Source: Anaerolineae bacterium (lineage in GTDB: Bacteria; Chloroflexota; Anaerolineae; JAAYZQ01). Taken from it: a DNA stretch of 21,471 nt. Position numbers and translations under genes: made by a program. Every line of letters begins with the position of its first letter. Positions within the stretch are counted from its first letter, which is position 1. Of the stretch, positions 1-7,717 are shown in pieces. The stretch lies in assembly GCA_016926595.1 (NCBI GenBank), contig JAFGOG010000613.1:1-21471 (forward strand), written 5' to 3'. Under the pieces are notes generated by a model. The model saw only the letters and a list, made by a program, of their open reading frames with translations, searched no databases and was not told the origin of the DNA.

Positions 1-612
1 GAGGCGGTCCTCTTTGATGATGCCGTCGATGCCGCCGTCGCCGGTGCCGCCGATGGCCTGGCCCGCGTCCTTGCGCGTCCCGCCGTAGCCCATTTTGACC
101 AGCAGGTCGACGACAAGGCGCTCAAAGAAGGCCGGCGAGCAGCCCTTGAGCGTCTGCAACAGCTCATCGGCCAATCCCTGGCGGATCTGCTGGTATGCAG
201 CTTCGATCTGCTCCTCGGGCGTCTCTGTGTCTTCTACATCGACGGAAACGTCGGCCTGTGCGCCCGCGCGTGGCTTCTGAAAGTCGCGGAACTCTTTGTA
301 CCCGCGCAAGAAGTCGATGTCGATCGCCGTGGGGTGCTGGGCGAGGACCTGTTGGCCCCGATCGGTGATCCGGTAGTAGCCGCGGCGCGTGTATTCGAGC
401 AGGCCGGCCTTTTTGAGATAGGTGCGCGCCCAGCCGACGCGGTTGTCGAATGCCGCCTGGCGGCCGCTGGGCAGGAGCGCACGGCGCTCGTCTGGGATGA
501 GGTCGAACTGGTCGGCGAGGGCGTCGATCGTCTCACGTAGGGAGTGCTCCTGGCCGTCGGCGGTGAACTGTAACAGGGGGAGCATGATGGTTTGAAAGTT
601 GGGGATAGACAT
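1..612 (-). CDS. mrr: Mrr-type modification-dependent (type IV) restriction endonuclease, 3' end cut by window edge
   Basis: Reading from ATG at 612 down to base 1 gives 204 open codons with no stop, so the C-terminus lies outside the window. Residues 1-95 form an Mrr_N winged-helix DNA-binding domain (start MSIPNFQTIMLPLLQ, then RTYLKKAGLLEYTRRGYYRIT). Residues about 155-204 begin the PD-(D/E)xK nuclease domain: FFERLVVDLLVKMGYGG, then GTGDGGIDGIIKED, whose D196 corresponds to the first catalytic acid. The family's QAK motif would follow just past the edge. Full Mrr is about 300 residues, so roughly one third is missing. Known role: cleavage of DNA carrying methylated adenine or cytosine, in the cytoplasm. 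A GAGGT Shine-Dalgarno (618-622) lies 5 bases before the ATG and overlaps the end of the NACHT gene, whose stop is 11 bases upstream, so the two are probably co-transcribed and translationally coupled. Family call is firm; the exact substrate is unknown. Confidence 0.9.
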   Translation of the reverse strand, partial: MSIPNFQTIMLPLLQFTADGQEHSLRETIDALADQFDLIPDERRALLPSGRQAAFDNRVGWARTYLKKAGLLEYTRRGYYRITDRGQQVLAQHPTAIDIDFLRGYKEFRDFQKPRAGAQADVSVDVEDTETPEEQIEAAYQQIRQGLADELLQTLKGCSPAFFERLVVDLLVKMGYGGTRKDAGQAIGGTGDGGIDGIIKEDRL

Positions 613-623
613 TGTGTACCTCG

Positions 624-3600
624 CTACTGTCGGGGCTGCCGCTCTCGGACGAGGCGGATGCCTTCGAAGGCGGGGAGCGTACCCTCGATCCGTCCTTCCA
701 GGATACAAAGGTCTAGGTAGAGGTCTAGATATCCATCCGCGATTCGCCGGACTTTGACTTCTTTTTCTTCGGACGCATCGCGGGGCCGTACGGAGACTGT
801 CCAAGGGCTTAACCGGGTAGCCAGATAGTCGAGTAGAACGGCAGCAAGTAGCAGCGCATCCAATCGCACTTGCTGCCTAAGAGGCCTTTTTGCCTCCTGC
901 GTATGAAAGACTGGGGTGCGTTCACGCATAGATCTGAGGTGGACATCCAGGCTACGGTCGAGAGCATGAACACGGTCGAGAGTGATGTCGAGGTCGATCT
1001 CATGATGCAGTGCGCGGTCAGAGCCACGGATACGGCTCAGGTCCAGCGCGCGCGCGAGTACGCGGTCAAGGCTACGGTCAATCGCCAGCGACCCAGGATG
1101 TTCCTTCGCGCGCTCCAGGGTTCGGGTCCGAGCAAGGGTCAGGTCGAGGTCGTGATCAAAGTTGGGATCGAGCGCACACGCAAAGACAAGAGTGAGAGCA
1201 AGGTCACGGTCAATCTGCTCAGCATGTACAGATATAGGGCTGTAGGAGTCACAGACGCTTGCACACGTAAAGGCTCTTCCATTTTGAATCCAATATACTG
1301 CTTCCTTTGCCTGTTCTACAGAATCCACTACAGGCTCGTCGGCCCAAGGCAGACGGTAGCGCCATTCTCCACCCTCGCGCCTCGTAAGCCAGGCACAAAA
1401 TGCGGTGGCATCAGAGGGACGCACCCCGACGACTGGCTTGCGCCCGTCACCGACAGAAAATTGGTAGTCCATCCAATGATCTGGCTGATAAAACTCTCCC
1501 TCACTGCGTTTCTCGGCCAAAAAGATCTCGTATTCGGCGTGTGTTACGAGGGTGTTGTCCACGTAGTGGTCCTCGTCCACGCGCACCATGTGCCGCAATC
1601 GAAGCGCGAGTAAAGCTTCGGCGATGAGGCGGCGACGCGCAAGATCAGGAGATTCGACTCCCTCGCTCAATACCTTTTCCAATCTGTGTCGCAGCGCGGG
1701 CTGAAGCCTGAGTGCTTCTTCCTGGCATTCGATCGCCAGCGTGAGGGCAGGGATGTTTGGTGGATCGCCTGCCAGGCATCCTTCAATTATTGCAGATGCG
1801 TCGGTTTGAGCCACGTAGAGGCGGATCGTCTCGTGCCACCAGTCCTCGCCTACTCTTTGCGCCAGTTCCGCCTCCAGGTCTTGGTTGCCGATCACGTGCG
1901 CTGAGGAGAGGTGCTCCTGGAAGGTCTTGTGGGAAAAGGCATAGACATGGTTTTCGCGCTCCACGAGCAAGCCGCTCTCGTTTTCGATACCTTTGAGAAA
2001 CGCCTCGGCCGACATGCGCGGGCTGACGTGGGCCAGCGACTCGGCGATGACAGAAATAGCTTCTTCCAGAGGCGCCTCGCGCCGAGCCTGACACATCAGA
2101 TGGTAGGCGAGGGGCTGAAGGACCTCCTGTTTTTGCGCGGGTGTGAGGTCGAGGGTCAGGCCGCGGGCCTGGCGGTGCTGGCCGAGGAACACATCACAGA
2201 TCTCTTTGTACAGCTCGACGCGGCGGCCAGGCAGCGAGCTGCGGTAGCGGTGGACGGTGGCGATCATGGTCAGGAGCAGCGGGTTCACTGCCAGGTCTGC
2301 CAGGTCCGAGGTGCTGCGTAGACGCTGAAGCAGGTCGGACGCGCCTTTGGCGGCATCCTGGCGGACGCCCGCGTCATCCTTCTGCGCGCTCATGATCTCG
2401 TTGGCTGTGTACCAGTTGTGCACGAACCGCTCGACCTGATCTCGGGTGAACGGTGACACCTGGAGGACGGTCACACCACTGAGGCGGTGGTCGTAGTAGC
2501 CGTAGGGGCGGGACGTGACGACGAAGCGGTTGCCACCGCACGCTTCCATCTGGCGCTGCACCCAGGCGACAACCTGGCGACGGGCGTCCGAATCTGCGAC
2601 CTCGTCGAGGCCGTCGAGCATGACTAGGCAGTGGCCGCGCCCCAGGCGTGATTCAAACCAACCTGGTGCAACCTCCAGATTCCAGCCTGCCAGCGCGTCG
2701 CATACCAACTCGGCAAGCGAAACACTCGGATCGCTCTGGATTGTCTGGGCATGGTCGCGGAGGAAGAGGAGAATGGGCAGCCTGTTGGGTGCCTTCCACT
2801 TGCGACGATGGGCGCGGCCCGCCGTAAGGGTCAGGGCCATGTGCTTCAACAGCGTCGTCTTGCCGCAGCCGGGCGGGCCGATGATGACCAGGTTCTGGTG
2901 GGTCAGCGCCTCGAGGTTGAGGTAGGACCAGATGCTCTGGCCGCGGCGCGCATTCTCGGGCAAGGACTGGATGGGATCGGTAGTGGCCTCGTGCACAGAG
3001 CGAGGCGCAATGGTTAGCTCGACAAAGACACGCTCAAGCTCAAGGGTATAGATGCCCTGTGTGCTCAGACCCTTGACGTCGAAAAAGCGGTGGCGGTTGA
3101 TGAGGTGTTGGCGGTAGCGGCGGTCGGTGAAGGGTAACTGGTGGCGGCTGCCGTTCTCGAGAAAGCGTCGAACCTCCCAAATGAGTCGGGAGACCAGGTA
3201 AAGCAGACCGAGGAGGCCAACGAGGGTAGTAGCGGAGACCAGGTCGATCTCGCTCAGACGAAACCCTTGCCTGGCCCAGTCAACGAGGACGTAGCCAAAG
3301 GCGAGAAAGCCAGCAAGGTCGGCGACGCGCGCCACGATGTCCAGAAGATCGGGTGGCTTGTGGTGGGGTTGCTCCTGGCGGTACGCTTCATCTTTACGCG
3401 AACGAACCGCGCCGGCCGCACTATAAGACTGCCGACGGGAGGTAGATGGCGCGGTGTAGGGTGCGTGCTCCTGGTACTGGCGCGGGTATTCACTCTCGAT
3501 ATCAGCCAGGAGTCCCCGGAAGGTACCCTGACGTTCGCAGTAGTCGAGCACCTCGTCGACCATATCGTCGAGACCGTGCTCCCGCCCGAATTTGCGAAGA

Positions 3601-3716
3601 ACAGGCCGGAAAGAGGGGCGGTCCTGGCAAAACCGGCGCAGCTCTGCGGCGCCAAAGGCGGAGAGCAGCAGCTCGCGGATGGCTGCAATGTCGTAATTGT
3701 CCTGGCTGTCGTTCAT
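624..3716 (-). CDS. Membrane-anchored EAD-NACHT ATPase with FGE/SUMF-like domain and D/L-rich C-terminal repeats (NLR-like defence protein)
   Basis: 1030 residues from the ATG at 3716. An upstream in-frame ATG at 3785 would add 23 residues, but the first domain begins right after the 3716 start. Residues 10-80 resemble the effector-associated/death-like adaptor domains of conflict systems (IRELLLSAFGAAELRRFCQDR). Two hydrophobic segments (about 130-150 and 160-180) predict membrane anchoring. The NACHT core has Walker A GPPGCGKTT (280-288), Walker B CLVMLDGLDE (363-372) and the VVTSRPYGYY sensor (399-408). Residues 717-795 resemble the formylglycine-generating/SUMF fold (VGVRPSDATAFCAWL, WRYRLP), but the second half of that fold appears replaced by D/L/R-rich repeats (836-930). 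Bacterial NACHT proteins are known antiphage NLR relatives that respond to infection and trigger an effector. Here the adjacent Mrr nuclease is a possible partner (inference). It follows GH30 after 153 bases that contain palindromes, so it probably has its own promoter. Confidence 0.85.
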   Translation of the reverse strand: MNDSQDNYDIAAIRELLLSAFGAAELRRFCQDRPSFRPVLRKFGREHGLDDMVDEVLDYCERQGTFRGLLADIESEYPRQYQEHAPYTAPSTSRRQSYSAAGAVRSRKDEAYRQEQPHHKPPDLLDIVARVADLAGFLAFGYVLVDWARQGFRLSEIDLVSATTLVGLLGLLYLVSRLIWEVRRFLENGSRHQLPFTDRRYRQHLINRHRFFDVKGLSTQGIYTLELERVFVELTIAPRSVHEATTDPIQSLPENARRGQSIWSYLNLEALTHQNLVIIGPPGCGKTTLLKHMALTLTAGRAHRRKWKAPNRLPILLFLRDHAQTIQSDPSVSLAELVCDALAGWNLEVAPGWFESRLGRGHCLVMLDGLDEVADSDARRQVVAWVQRQMEACGGNRFVVTSRPYGYYDHRLSGVTVLQVSPFTRDQVERFVHNWYTANEIMSAQKDDAGVRQDAAKGASDLLQRLRSTSDLADLAVNPLLLTMIATVHRYRSSLPGRRVELYKEICDVFLGQHRQARGLTLDLTPAQKQEVLQPLAYHLMCQARREAPLEEAISVIAESLAHVSPRMSAEAFLKGIENESGLLVERENHVYAFSHKTFQEHLSSAHVIGNQDLEAELAQRVGEDWWHETIRLYVAQTDASAIIEGCLAGDPPNIPALTLAIECQEEALRLQPALRHRLEKVLSEGVESPDLARRRLIAEALLALRLRHMVRVDEDHYVDNTLVTHAEYEIFLAEKRSEGEFYQPDHWMDYQFSVGDGRKPVVGVRPSDATAFCAWLTRREGGEWRYRLPWADEPVVDSVEQAKEAVYWIQNGRAFTCASVCDSYSPISVHAEQIDRDLALTLVFACALDPNFDHDLDLTLARTRTLERAKEHPGSLAIDRSLDRVLARALDLSRIRGSDRALHHEIDLDITLDRVHALDRSLDVHLRSMRERTPVFHTQEAKRPLRQQVRLDALLLAAVLLDYLATRLSPWTVSVRPRDASEEKEVKVRRIADGYLDLYLDLCILEGRIEGTLPAFEGIRLVRERQPRQ
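927..1211 (-). repeat. Degenerate short coding repeats, D/L/R-rich tract of the NACHT protein
   Basis: The DNA is dense in variants of ggtcgag/ggtcaag spaced by multiples of three. They encode about 95 residues (836-930) dominated by alternating Asp/Leu/Ala/Arg, for example LDLTLARTRTLERA and RSLDRVLARALDLSR. Such tracts occur at the C-terminus of other bacterial NACHT and repeat-bearing proteins; their function is unknown and they could be a helical solenoid or an interaction surface. The copies are too diverged to be a recent tandem amplification. Confidence 0.6.
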
Positions 3717-3760
3717 TCGTCCGTCCCGTCTGGCTTGGCTTACACCTGCACCGATTCCGG

Positions 3761-3776
3761 TACACTGAGCAGTGTA
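3761..3776. promoter_or_regulatory. Perfect inverted repeat upstream of the NACHT-mrr operon (operator-like)
   Basis: TACACTG and CAGTGTA are perfect 7-base arms around a 2-base centre, 45 bases upstream of the chosen NACHT start. The compact spacing fits a dimeric repressor site better than a terminator, and no T-run follows on either strand. The half-site TACACT on the minus strand could also serve as a -10 element, although no convincing -35 was found. Regulatory role is inferred. Confidence 0.4.
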
Positions 3777-3789
3777 GCGCGGCAATGAA

Positions 3790-3803
3790 TTTCTGTGCGG
3801 AAA
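3790..3803. promoter_or_regulatory. TTTCTGTGCGGAAA, near-copy of the palindrome core upstream of the BREX operon
   Basis: This 14-mer matches 12 of 14 bases of TTTCCGTACGGAAA (20240-20253), the core of the 26-base palindrome upstream of brxA. It lies 74 bases upstream of the NACHT start. The similarity is directly visible; a shared regulator is inference. Confidence 0.3.
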
Positions 3804-3869
3804 CCTTCCTCACCGCCTTCCGGTAATCGGTGTCATGCAACTCATCCTACCAGAAAACCGGTGCTTGCG

Positions 3870-6056
3870 CTATTTCACATTGGCGGAAGTCCAATAGTGA
3901 ACACGGTCAAAATAGTAGACGCCATCATTCCATTCATAAAGCTCGATGGCAGTGACTTGGCTTCCATCGAAAGGTTTCCCCCAAAGCTCCTCTGGGCAGC
4001 CCACAAGCTGAAACTCTGGTTTTGCTTCGACGCTCAAATTTTCAAAGTCTGATGGATACCAACAAATCCGCGTCCATTGGTCTCGAGTCGCTTCCTCCCG
4101 TGACCAAACACCCTGAGACAGACAAGGGATGTTATTATGGAGTCTCAATTCTATAGTATTGGAGCCTTGAGTGTCATTCACCTCAATACACATAGTTATG
4201 GATGACGAAAGATCGAGAGGGCTCTGTATAGGATAGATCACCACTGTCCCGCCGTTTCCAGGTTCATTCGGTTTCTCATGTGCATAACAACCGAGTGATC
4301 GTTGTCCTTCATAGACAATCTGATTTTCAAGCCAGCAGGTTGTACGCCACTTGTCGTCCCAACAAGGTATAGCAGGAGTGCAGTGATCCGGCTCGAAATC
4401 ATGAAAGACCCGAGAAGAGAGATGGGTCTTTGCTATCAGAGGCAAATAAGTAACGTACATCCGCCATTTGAACGTGGCCACTGACTGTGGTTGGAGGATT
4501 TGAGAGAAGTGCAGCCCTTTCCACTGTACGTCGAATGCAACAGTCTTCTCGCCGGCGCCATTCGGATCTTTTGGATTGAGGACGACGAGCACGATTGAAT
4601 CGTCGGGGTTTTGGAAGGCAACGGTTTCAAGTATGTTGGGGAGAAAACTTGACTCGATACGGCGAGCGCCGGGATCAATGAACTTGCTCAGATGTCCAAC
4701 GATATAGTACTCTGCACTTTTTGTGTACGTACCGGTGGAGTCAATAGCGACGAGTCCACGGCAATCACGACACCCACCCGTGTGCGGCTTGCCTTTCTCG
4801 TCCAGTGCCAAGTTCCAGTAAAGAACCGTCCTGGCCCAATTTCGGATAGTGCCGATGGCTATGGTCTGGACTCCCCACTTCAAGTCTTGACCAAAGTCAT
4901 CTAGGATCCCCCCAGTGCCAGTGCATTCGGTGAAATAGATGTCCTTGTCTGGATGAGCGTCATGCACCAGGTCCTGCTTATCAGGGGTGTTCTCTTCGCA
5001 ATCAGGAGGGGCACTGCAGTAGCAATGCCAGGCAGAACCATCAACATAGTCTTTCTTGTCCGTGTCGCTTAGGATATCCATCACCGTGATCGGATACAGC
5101 CATCCATCCCAATTATGATCCCAGGTGAGGATCTTGGTGTTGATCCCTGCATCAGCAAAGGCCGGACCAAGGTAGCCTCCAATGAAATCGGCTTGTTGCT
5201 CTGGTTCCATAGGCATACTAGGGTAATTGCTAGCCTCGTGACGCGGCTCATTTTGCACTACCACAGCATGAATGGGCAACCCTTGCGTTTGAGAATAAGC
5301 CAGCACGAATTTGACAAAGTATTGGGCATACTCGTCGTAATAGGTTGTCATCAGTGAGCCCGTAATGGGAGAGCCGCTGTCCTTCATCCAGGCGGGCGCG
5401 GTCCACGGGCTGCCCATCAGTTTCAGCTCTGGATTGATGCTTTTCGCCTGCTGAAGAAGCGGGATGCGCTTGTAGTGATCGACGTCATCGCGTGCGATCG
5501 AAAAGTTAGCGAGACCGGGATCGGGTTGGCCGCCGTTGTCATCATAGGTATAAATGATAGGAAACCCGGTCACTGAGATCGGCGGAGTGAAATCGCAAGC
5601 TCCCATGGGCAGACGCAAATAGCTGAGGCCAATGCCGGCGGTTGAGGAGAATAAATCGTTCAACAGGTTGGTTCGTATGGGTTCGGGTATGTTGAAAATC
5701 AACCACGTTGCCGAATCGGTCAAAGCAGCCCCAAACCCATCCATCTCCTGGTATGTAGTGGTCCCGTCAACCTGGATCTTCAGTTCCTCGTCTCCAGCAC
5801 CCGGGCTGAAATTCACATCGACTCGCCGGTTCAGTTTTTCGGTTTGGTCACCAGTTGTCACCCATACCTCCGCGGTGTAAACGGTCGACGCCGCAGACTC
5901 GAGCTCCAATCTGGCAAGTCCATCAGAACGTCTTGGGGCCTCCGCTGCTGGGATGATGGTCGTCGTAGGCTCAGGCATCGACCCGGCAAAGACGATCAAG
6001 GTGGCTGTCAACAACATACCTGCCAGCATGCATAAAAGGAAGAGTAAGCGTTTCAT
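3870..6056 (-). CDS. Secreted GH30-family glycoside hydrolase (glucosylceramidase/endo-glucanase-like) with C-terminal beta-sandwich domain
   Basis: 728 residues. The start at 6056 is set by a strong GAGGAGGT Shine-Dalgarno at 6062-6069. Residues 1-25 are a signal peptide or signal anchor. The (beta/alpha)8 domain carries family GH30 signatures: YQEMDGFGAALTDSATW (102-118), SYLRLPMG (145-152), LMGSPWTAPAWMK (213-225), acid/base VVQNEP (E270) and nucleophile IYFTE (E377). A small beta domain follows to about residue 533. Residues 535-543 contain YLPLIAK, a linker-like motif common in exported Chloroflexota proteins. Residues 550-728 are a Cys- and Trp-rich beta-sandwich that resembles a carbohydrate-binding module. 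Likely role: hydrolysis of beta-linked glucans or glycosides outside the cell; the exact substrate cannot be read. It lies 79 bases after brxL on the same strand, so it may be co-transcribed with BREX. Its base composition is lower in GC than the core brx genes, suggesting a separate origin. Confidence 0.88.
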   Translation of the reverse strand: MKRLLFLLCMLAGMLLTATLIVFAGSMPEPTTTIIPAAEAPRRSDGLARLELESAASTVYTAEVWVTTGDQTEKLNRRVDVNFSPGAGDEELKIQVDGTTTYQEMDGFGAALTDSATWLIFNIPEPIRTNLLNDLFSSTAGIGLSYLRLPMGACDFTPPISVTGFPIIYTYDDNGGQPDPGLANFSIARDDVDHYKRIPLLQQAKSINPELKLMGSPWTAPAWMKDSGSPITGSLMTTYYDEYAQYFVKFVLAYSQTQGLPIHAVVVQNEPRHEASNYPSMPMEPEQQADFIGGYLGPAFADAGINTKILTWDHNWDGWLYPITVMDILSDTDKKDYVDGSAWHCYCSAPPDCEENTPDKQDLVHDAHPDKDIYFTECTGTGGILDDFGQDLKWGVQTIAIGTIRNWARTVLYWNLALDEKGKPHTGGCRDCRGLVAIDSTGTYTKSAEYYIVGHLSKFIDPGARRIESSFLPNILETVAFQNPDDSIVLVVLNPKDPNGAGEKTVAFDVQWKGLHFSQILQPQSVATFKWRMYVTYLPLIAKTHLSSRVFHDFEPDHCTPAIPCWDDKWRTTCWLENQIVYEGQRSLGCYAHEKPNEPGNGGTVVIYPIQSPLDLSSSITMCIEVNDTQGSNTIELRLHNNIPCLSQGVWSREEATRDQWTRICWYPSDFENLSVEAKPEFQLVGCPEELWGKPFDGSQVTAIELYEWNDGVYYFDRVHYWTSANVK

Positions 6057-6135
6057 TGAATACCTCCTCGTTGCAATTCTTATCTCGTCAGTTCCCCAGT
6101 CGATCCAGGCGTTTGCGCTGTTTTGTCATTTTGGA

Positions 6136-7638
6136 TCAGAGTTCGATGGCTACCACCTCAACCTCCCCCGTCTCCCGATCCACATACGTAAACTCGGTCA
6201 GCGGAAACTCTTGCGGGCTCATCACGTGCAACTGCAGGCGGACGCGCAACCGCAGCTCCAGCGCCAGGTCGAGGAGCATCCGCGCGTCTTCCTTGGTCAT
6301 CACGCCCGACGGAAAGATCAGCTTGGTCAGCCCGGAGAAGGTGCGGTTCACGCTGCGCGTGTCGCGCGTGCTCCACTGGCCCGGCGTGGCTTCGAACCAC
6401 TGCTCCCACAGCGAGCCATAGTGCCCAATACGGCGCAGGTCGCGGTGGAACAGCTCGCTGATGTAATCCAGGATAAAGCCGACTCGCGGCGTGATGACCT
6501 CCGGCGTCAGCCGGGGCATCTCCCAGCCGGGCAGGTAGGCCGCCCACCGGTCGTGGAAGGCCAGGTCGTCGCTCACCGCCGGCGGCAGCGGCTTGAACAG
6601 ATGCTCGGCCCCCATCCCTTCCCGCGGGTCAAAGTTGATGTTGCCGTTGAACACAAACCCGGCGTCGCCCTTGACCGTGATCGTGCCGCGGTTGACGCCG
6701 TTGTTCTCCATGTAACTCTTGTACAGGTTCTTGTCGTCCTCGGCGTGAAAGGTGCTGCCGGCGATCTCGTCGAACCCGACCACGTCGCGCTGGGCGATGA
6801 GGCCCGGCCGGGGCGGCACGGTGTTGCTCACGAACAGCTTGGGCACGGTTATGGCGCCGCCGGCCAGCAGCGTGCCGTAGGGGCTGAACTCGGTAAAGCA
6901 GAACGACTTGCCCGTCTGGCGCGGCCCCAGCTCGATCAGGTGATAGTTGCTCTCGACCAACGGGATGAGGCGCACCAGGTAGAGCAGCTTGACCCGCGGT
7001 GTGACGAGGGGGTGCGCCGGCTCGTAGCCCATAGTGCGCACCAGGGCGTCGATCCACTGGTCGCGAGTGAACCGCTCGCGGCCGGCCACGTACTCTTCCA
7101 GGCTAACGCTGCCCACCTGCACCGGCTCCAGGCGCGTGATGACAAAGGGAAAGGTGCGCCCACGGTAGCGGACGGTGTCGTCGTAGCTGACCAGCACGTT
7201 GCACCACACGCCGGCAGTCAGCAGCCGCTCGTACTTTTCAGTGATCGACGGCGCGATGTTCACGTGGTTGATGTTGGCCGTTTGCAGGGTGGCCCAATAG
7301 ACGCCCTCTTCCAACCGCTCGTCCAGCTCCACCTTGACCATGTCGATCAGGCGCCGCGGCGGGCGCTCGCGGATCGAAGCCTTGATGGCCTCGGTCTCGT
7401 CACCGCGCGGGATGTAGCGCGCCACCTCTTCCTGCACCATCTGCAAGCCGTCCTTGACGTCGGCGTCGTCGAACAGGTTGGCGCAGTAGCGGTTGAGCAT
7501 AAACTCGATGACGTAGGACGGCGCCTTGGTACTGCCCCGGATGCGCTGCGTCAGGTCCTTGCGCATCACCAGCCCTGGAAAGGTGGCAAACAGCAGCCTG
7601 TCCAGCTCGTCGGGTATGTATCGCTCTTCGTCGGTCAT
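6136..7638 (-). CDS. brxL: BREX protein BrxL, AAA+ part only (Lon-like protease domain absent)
   Basis: 500 residues from ATG 7638, which has GGAG six bases upstream; ATG 7641 and TTG 7650 are alternatives. The protein aligns by eye with the N-terminal and AAA+ regions of type 1 BrxL: a KDLTQRIRG-like start, RFTRDQWIDALVRTMGYEPA, Walker A GPRQTGKS (238-245), Walker B VVGFDE (286-291), FNGNIN sensor, FHDRWAAYLPGWE with the DR arginine finger, and the conserved SGLTKLIFPSGVMTKEDAR. It ends after FTYVDRETGEVEVVAIEL, where canonical BrxL (about 680 residues) continues into a Lon-like serine protease domain. Only 79 bases separate its stop from GH30, so no protease remnant is hidden there. Known role: DNA-binding ring ATPase needed for BREX phage exclusion. 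The lack of the protease half is either a natural short form or a deletion. Confidence 0.88.
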   Translation of the reverse strand: MTDEERYIPDELDRLLFATFPGLVMRKDLTQRIRGSTKAPSYVIEFMLNRYCANLFDDADVKDGLQMVQEEVARYIPRGDETEAIKASIRERPPRRLIDMVKVELDERLEEGVYWATLQTANINHVNIAPSITEKYERLLTAGVWCNVLVSYDDTVRYRGRTFPFVITRLEPVQVGSVSLEEYVAGRERFTRDQWIDALVRTMGYEPAHPLVTPRVKLLYLVRLIPLVESNYHLIELGPRQTGKSFCFTEFSPYGTLLAGGAITVPKLFVSNTVPPRPGLIAQRDVVGFDEIAGSTFHAEDDKNLYKSYMENNGVNRGTITVKGDAGFVFNGNINFDPREGMGAEHLFKPLPPAVSDDLAFHDRWAAYLPGWEMPRLTPEVITPRVGFILDYISELFHRDLRRIGHYGSLWEQWFEATPGQWSTRDTRSVNRTFSGLTKLIFPSGVMTKEDARMLLDLALELRLRVRLQLHVMSPQEFPLTEFTYVDRETGEVEVVAIEL

Positions 7639-7657
7639 CATCTGCTCCAATATAGAT

Positions 7658-7709
7658 CACCCTCACCCCGCGCGAAAGAACTCGCGGCCCCTCTCCCGCG
7701 GGGAGAGGG
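7658..7709. repeat. REP-like intergenic hairpin element between pglZ and brxL
   Basis: After a CACCCTCACCCCG stretch there is a perfect stem of CCCTCTCCC (7689-7697) and GGGAGAGGG (7701-7709) with loop GCG. A second weaker stem, CCGCG/CGCGG, lies at about 7668-7687. This C-rich design is a familiar dispersed intergenic repeat in many high-GC genomes. It lies 8 bases past the pglZ stop and has no T-run, so it may stabilise mRNA ends or tune brxL expression rather than terminate. Confidence 0.6.
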
Positions 7710-7717
7710 AAAAGACG

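Noticed and set aside
927..1211. CRISPR-like or satellite array
   Set aside because: The repeats are short, degenerate, in-frame coding units with no spacers.
717..1600. Diversity-generating retroelement target at the NACHT C-terminus
   Set aside because: FGE-like domains can be such targets, but the usual variable C-terminal half is missing here, and no template repeat or reverse transcriptase is visible in the window.
6057..6135. Tiny frame of 13 codons between brxL and GH30
   Set aside because: Too short to support, without a clear ribosome-binding site or known homologue.
7689..7709. Intrinsic terminator after pglZ
   Set aside because: The stem is strong but no T-run follows on the minus strand; it fits a dispersed REP-like element better.
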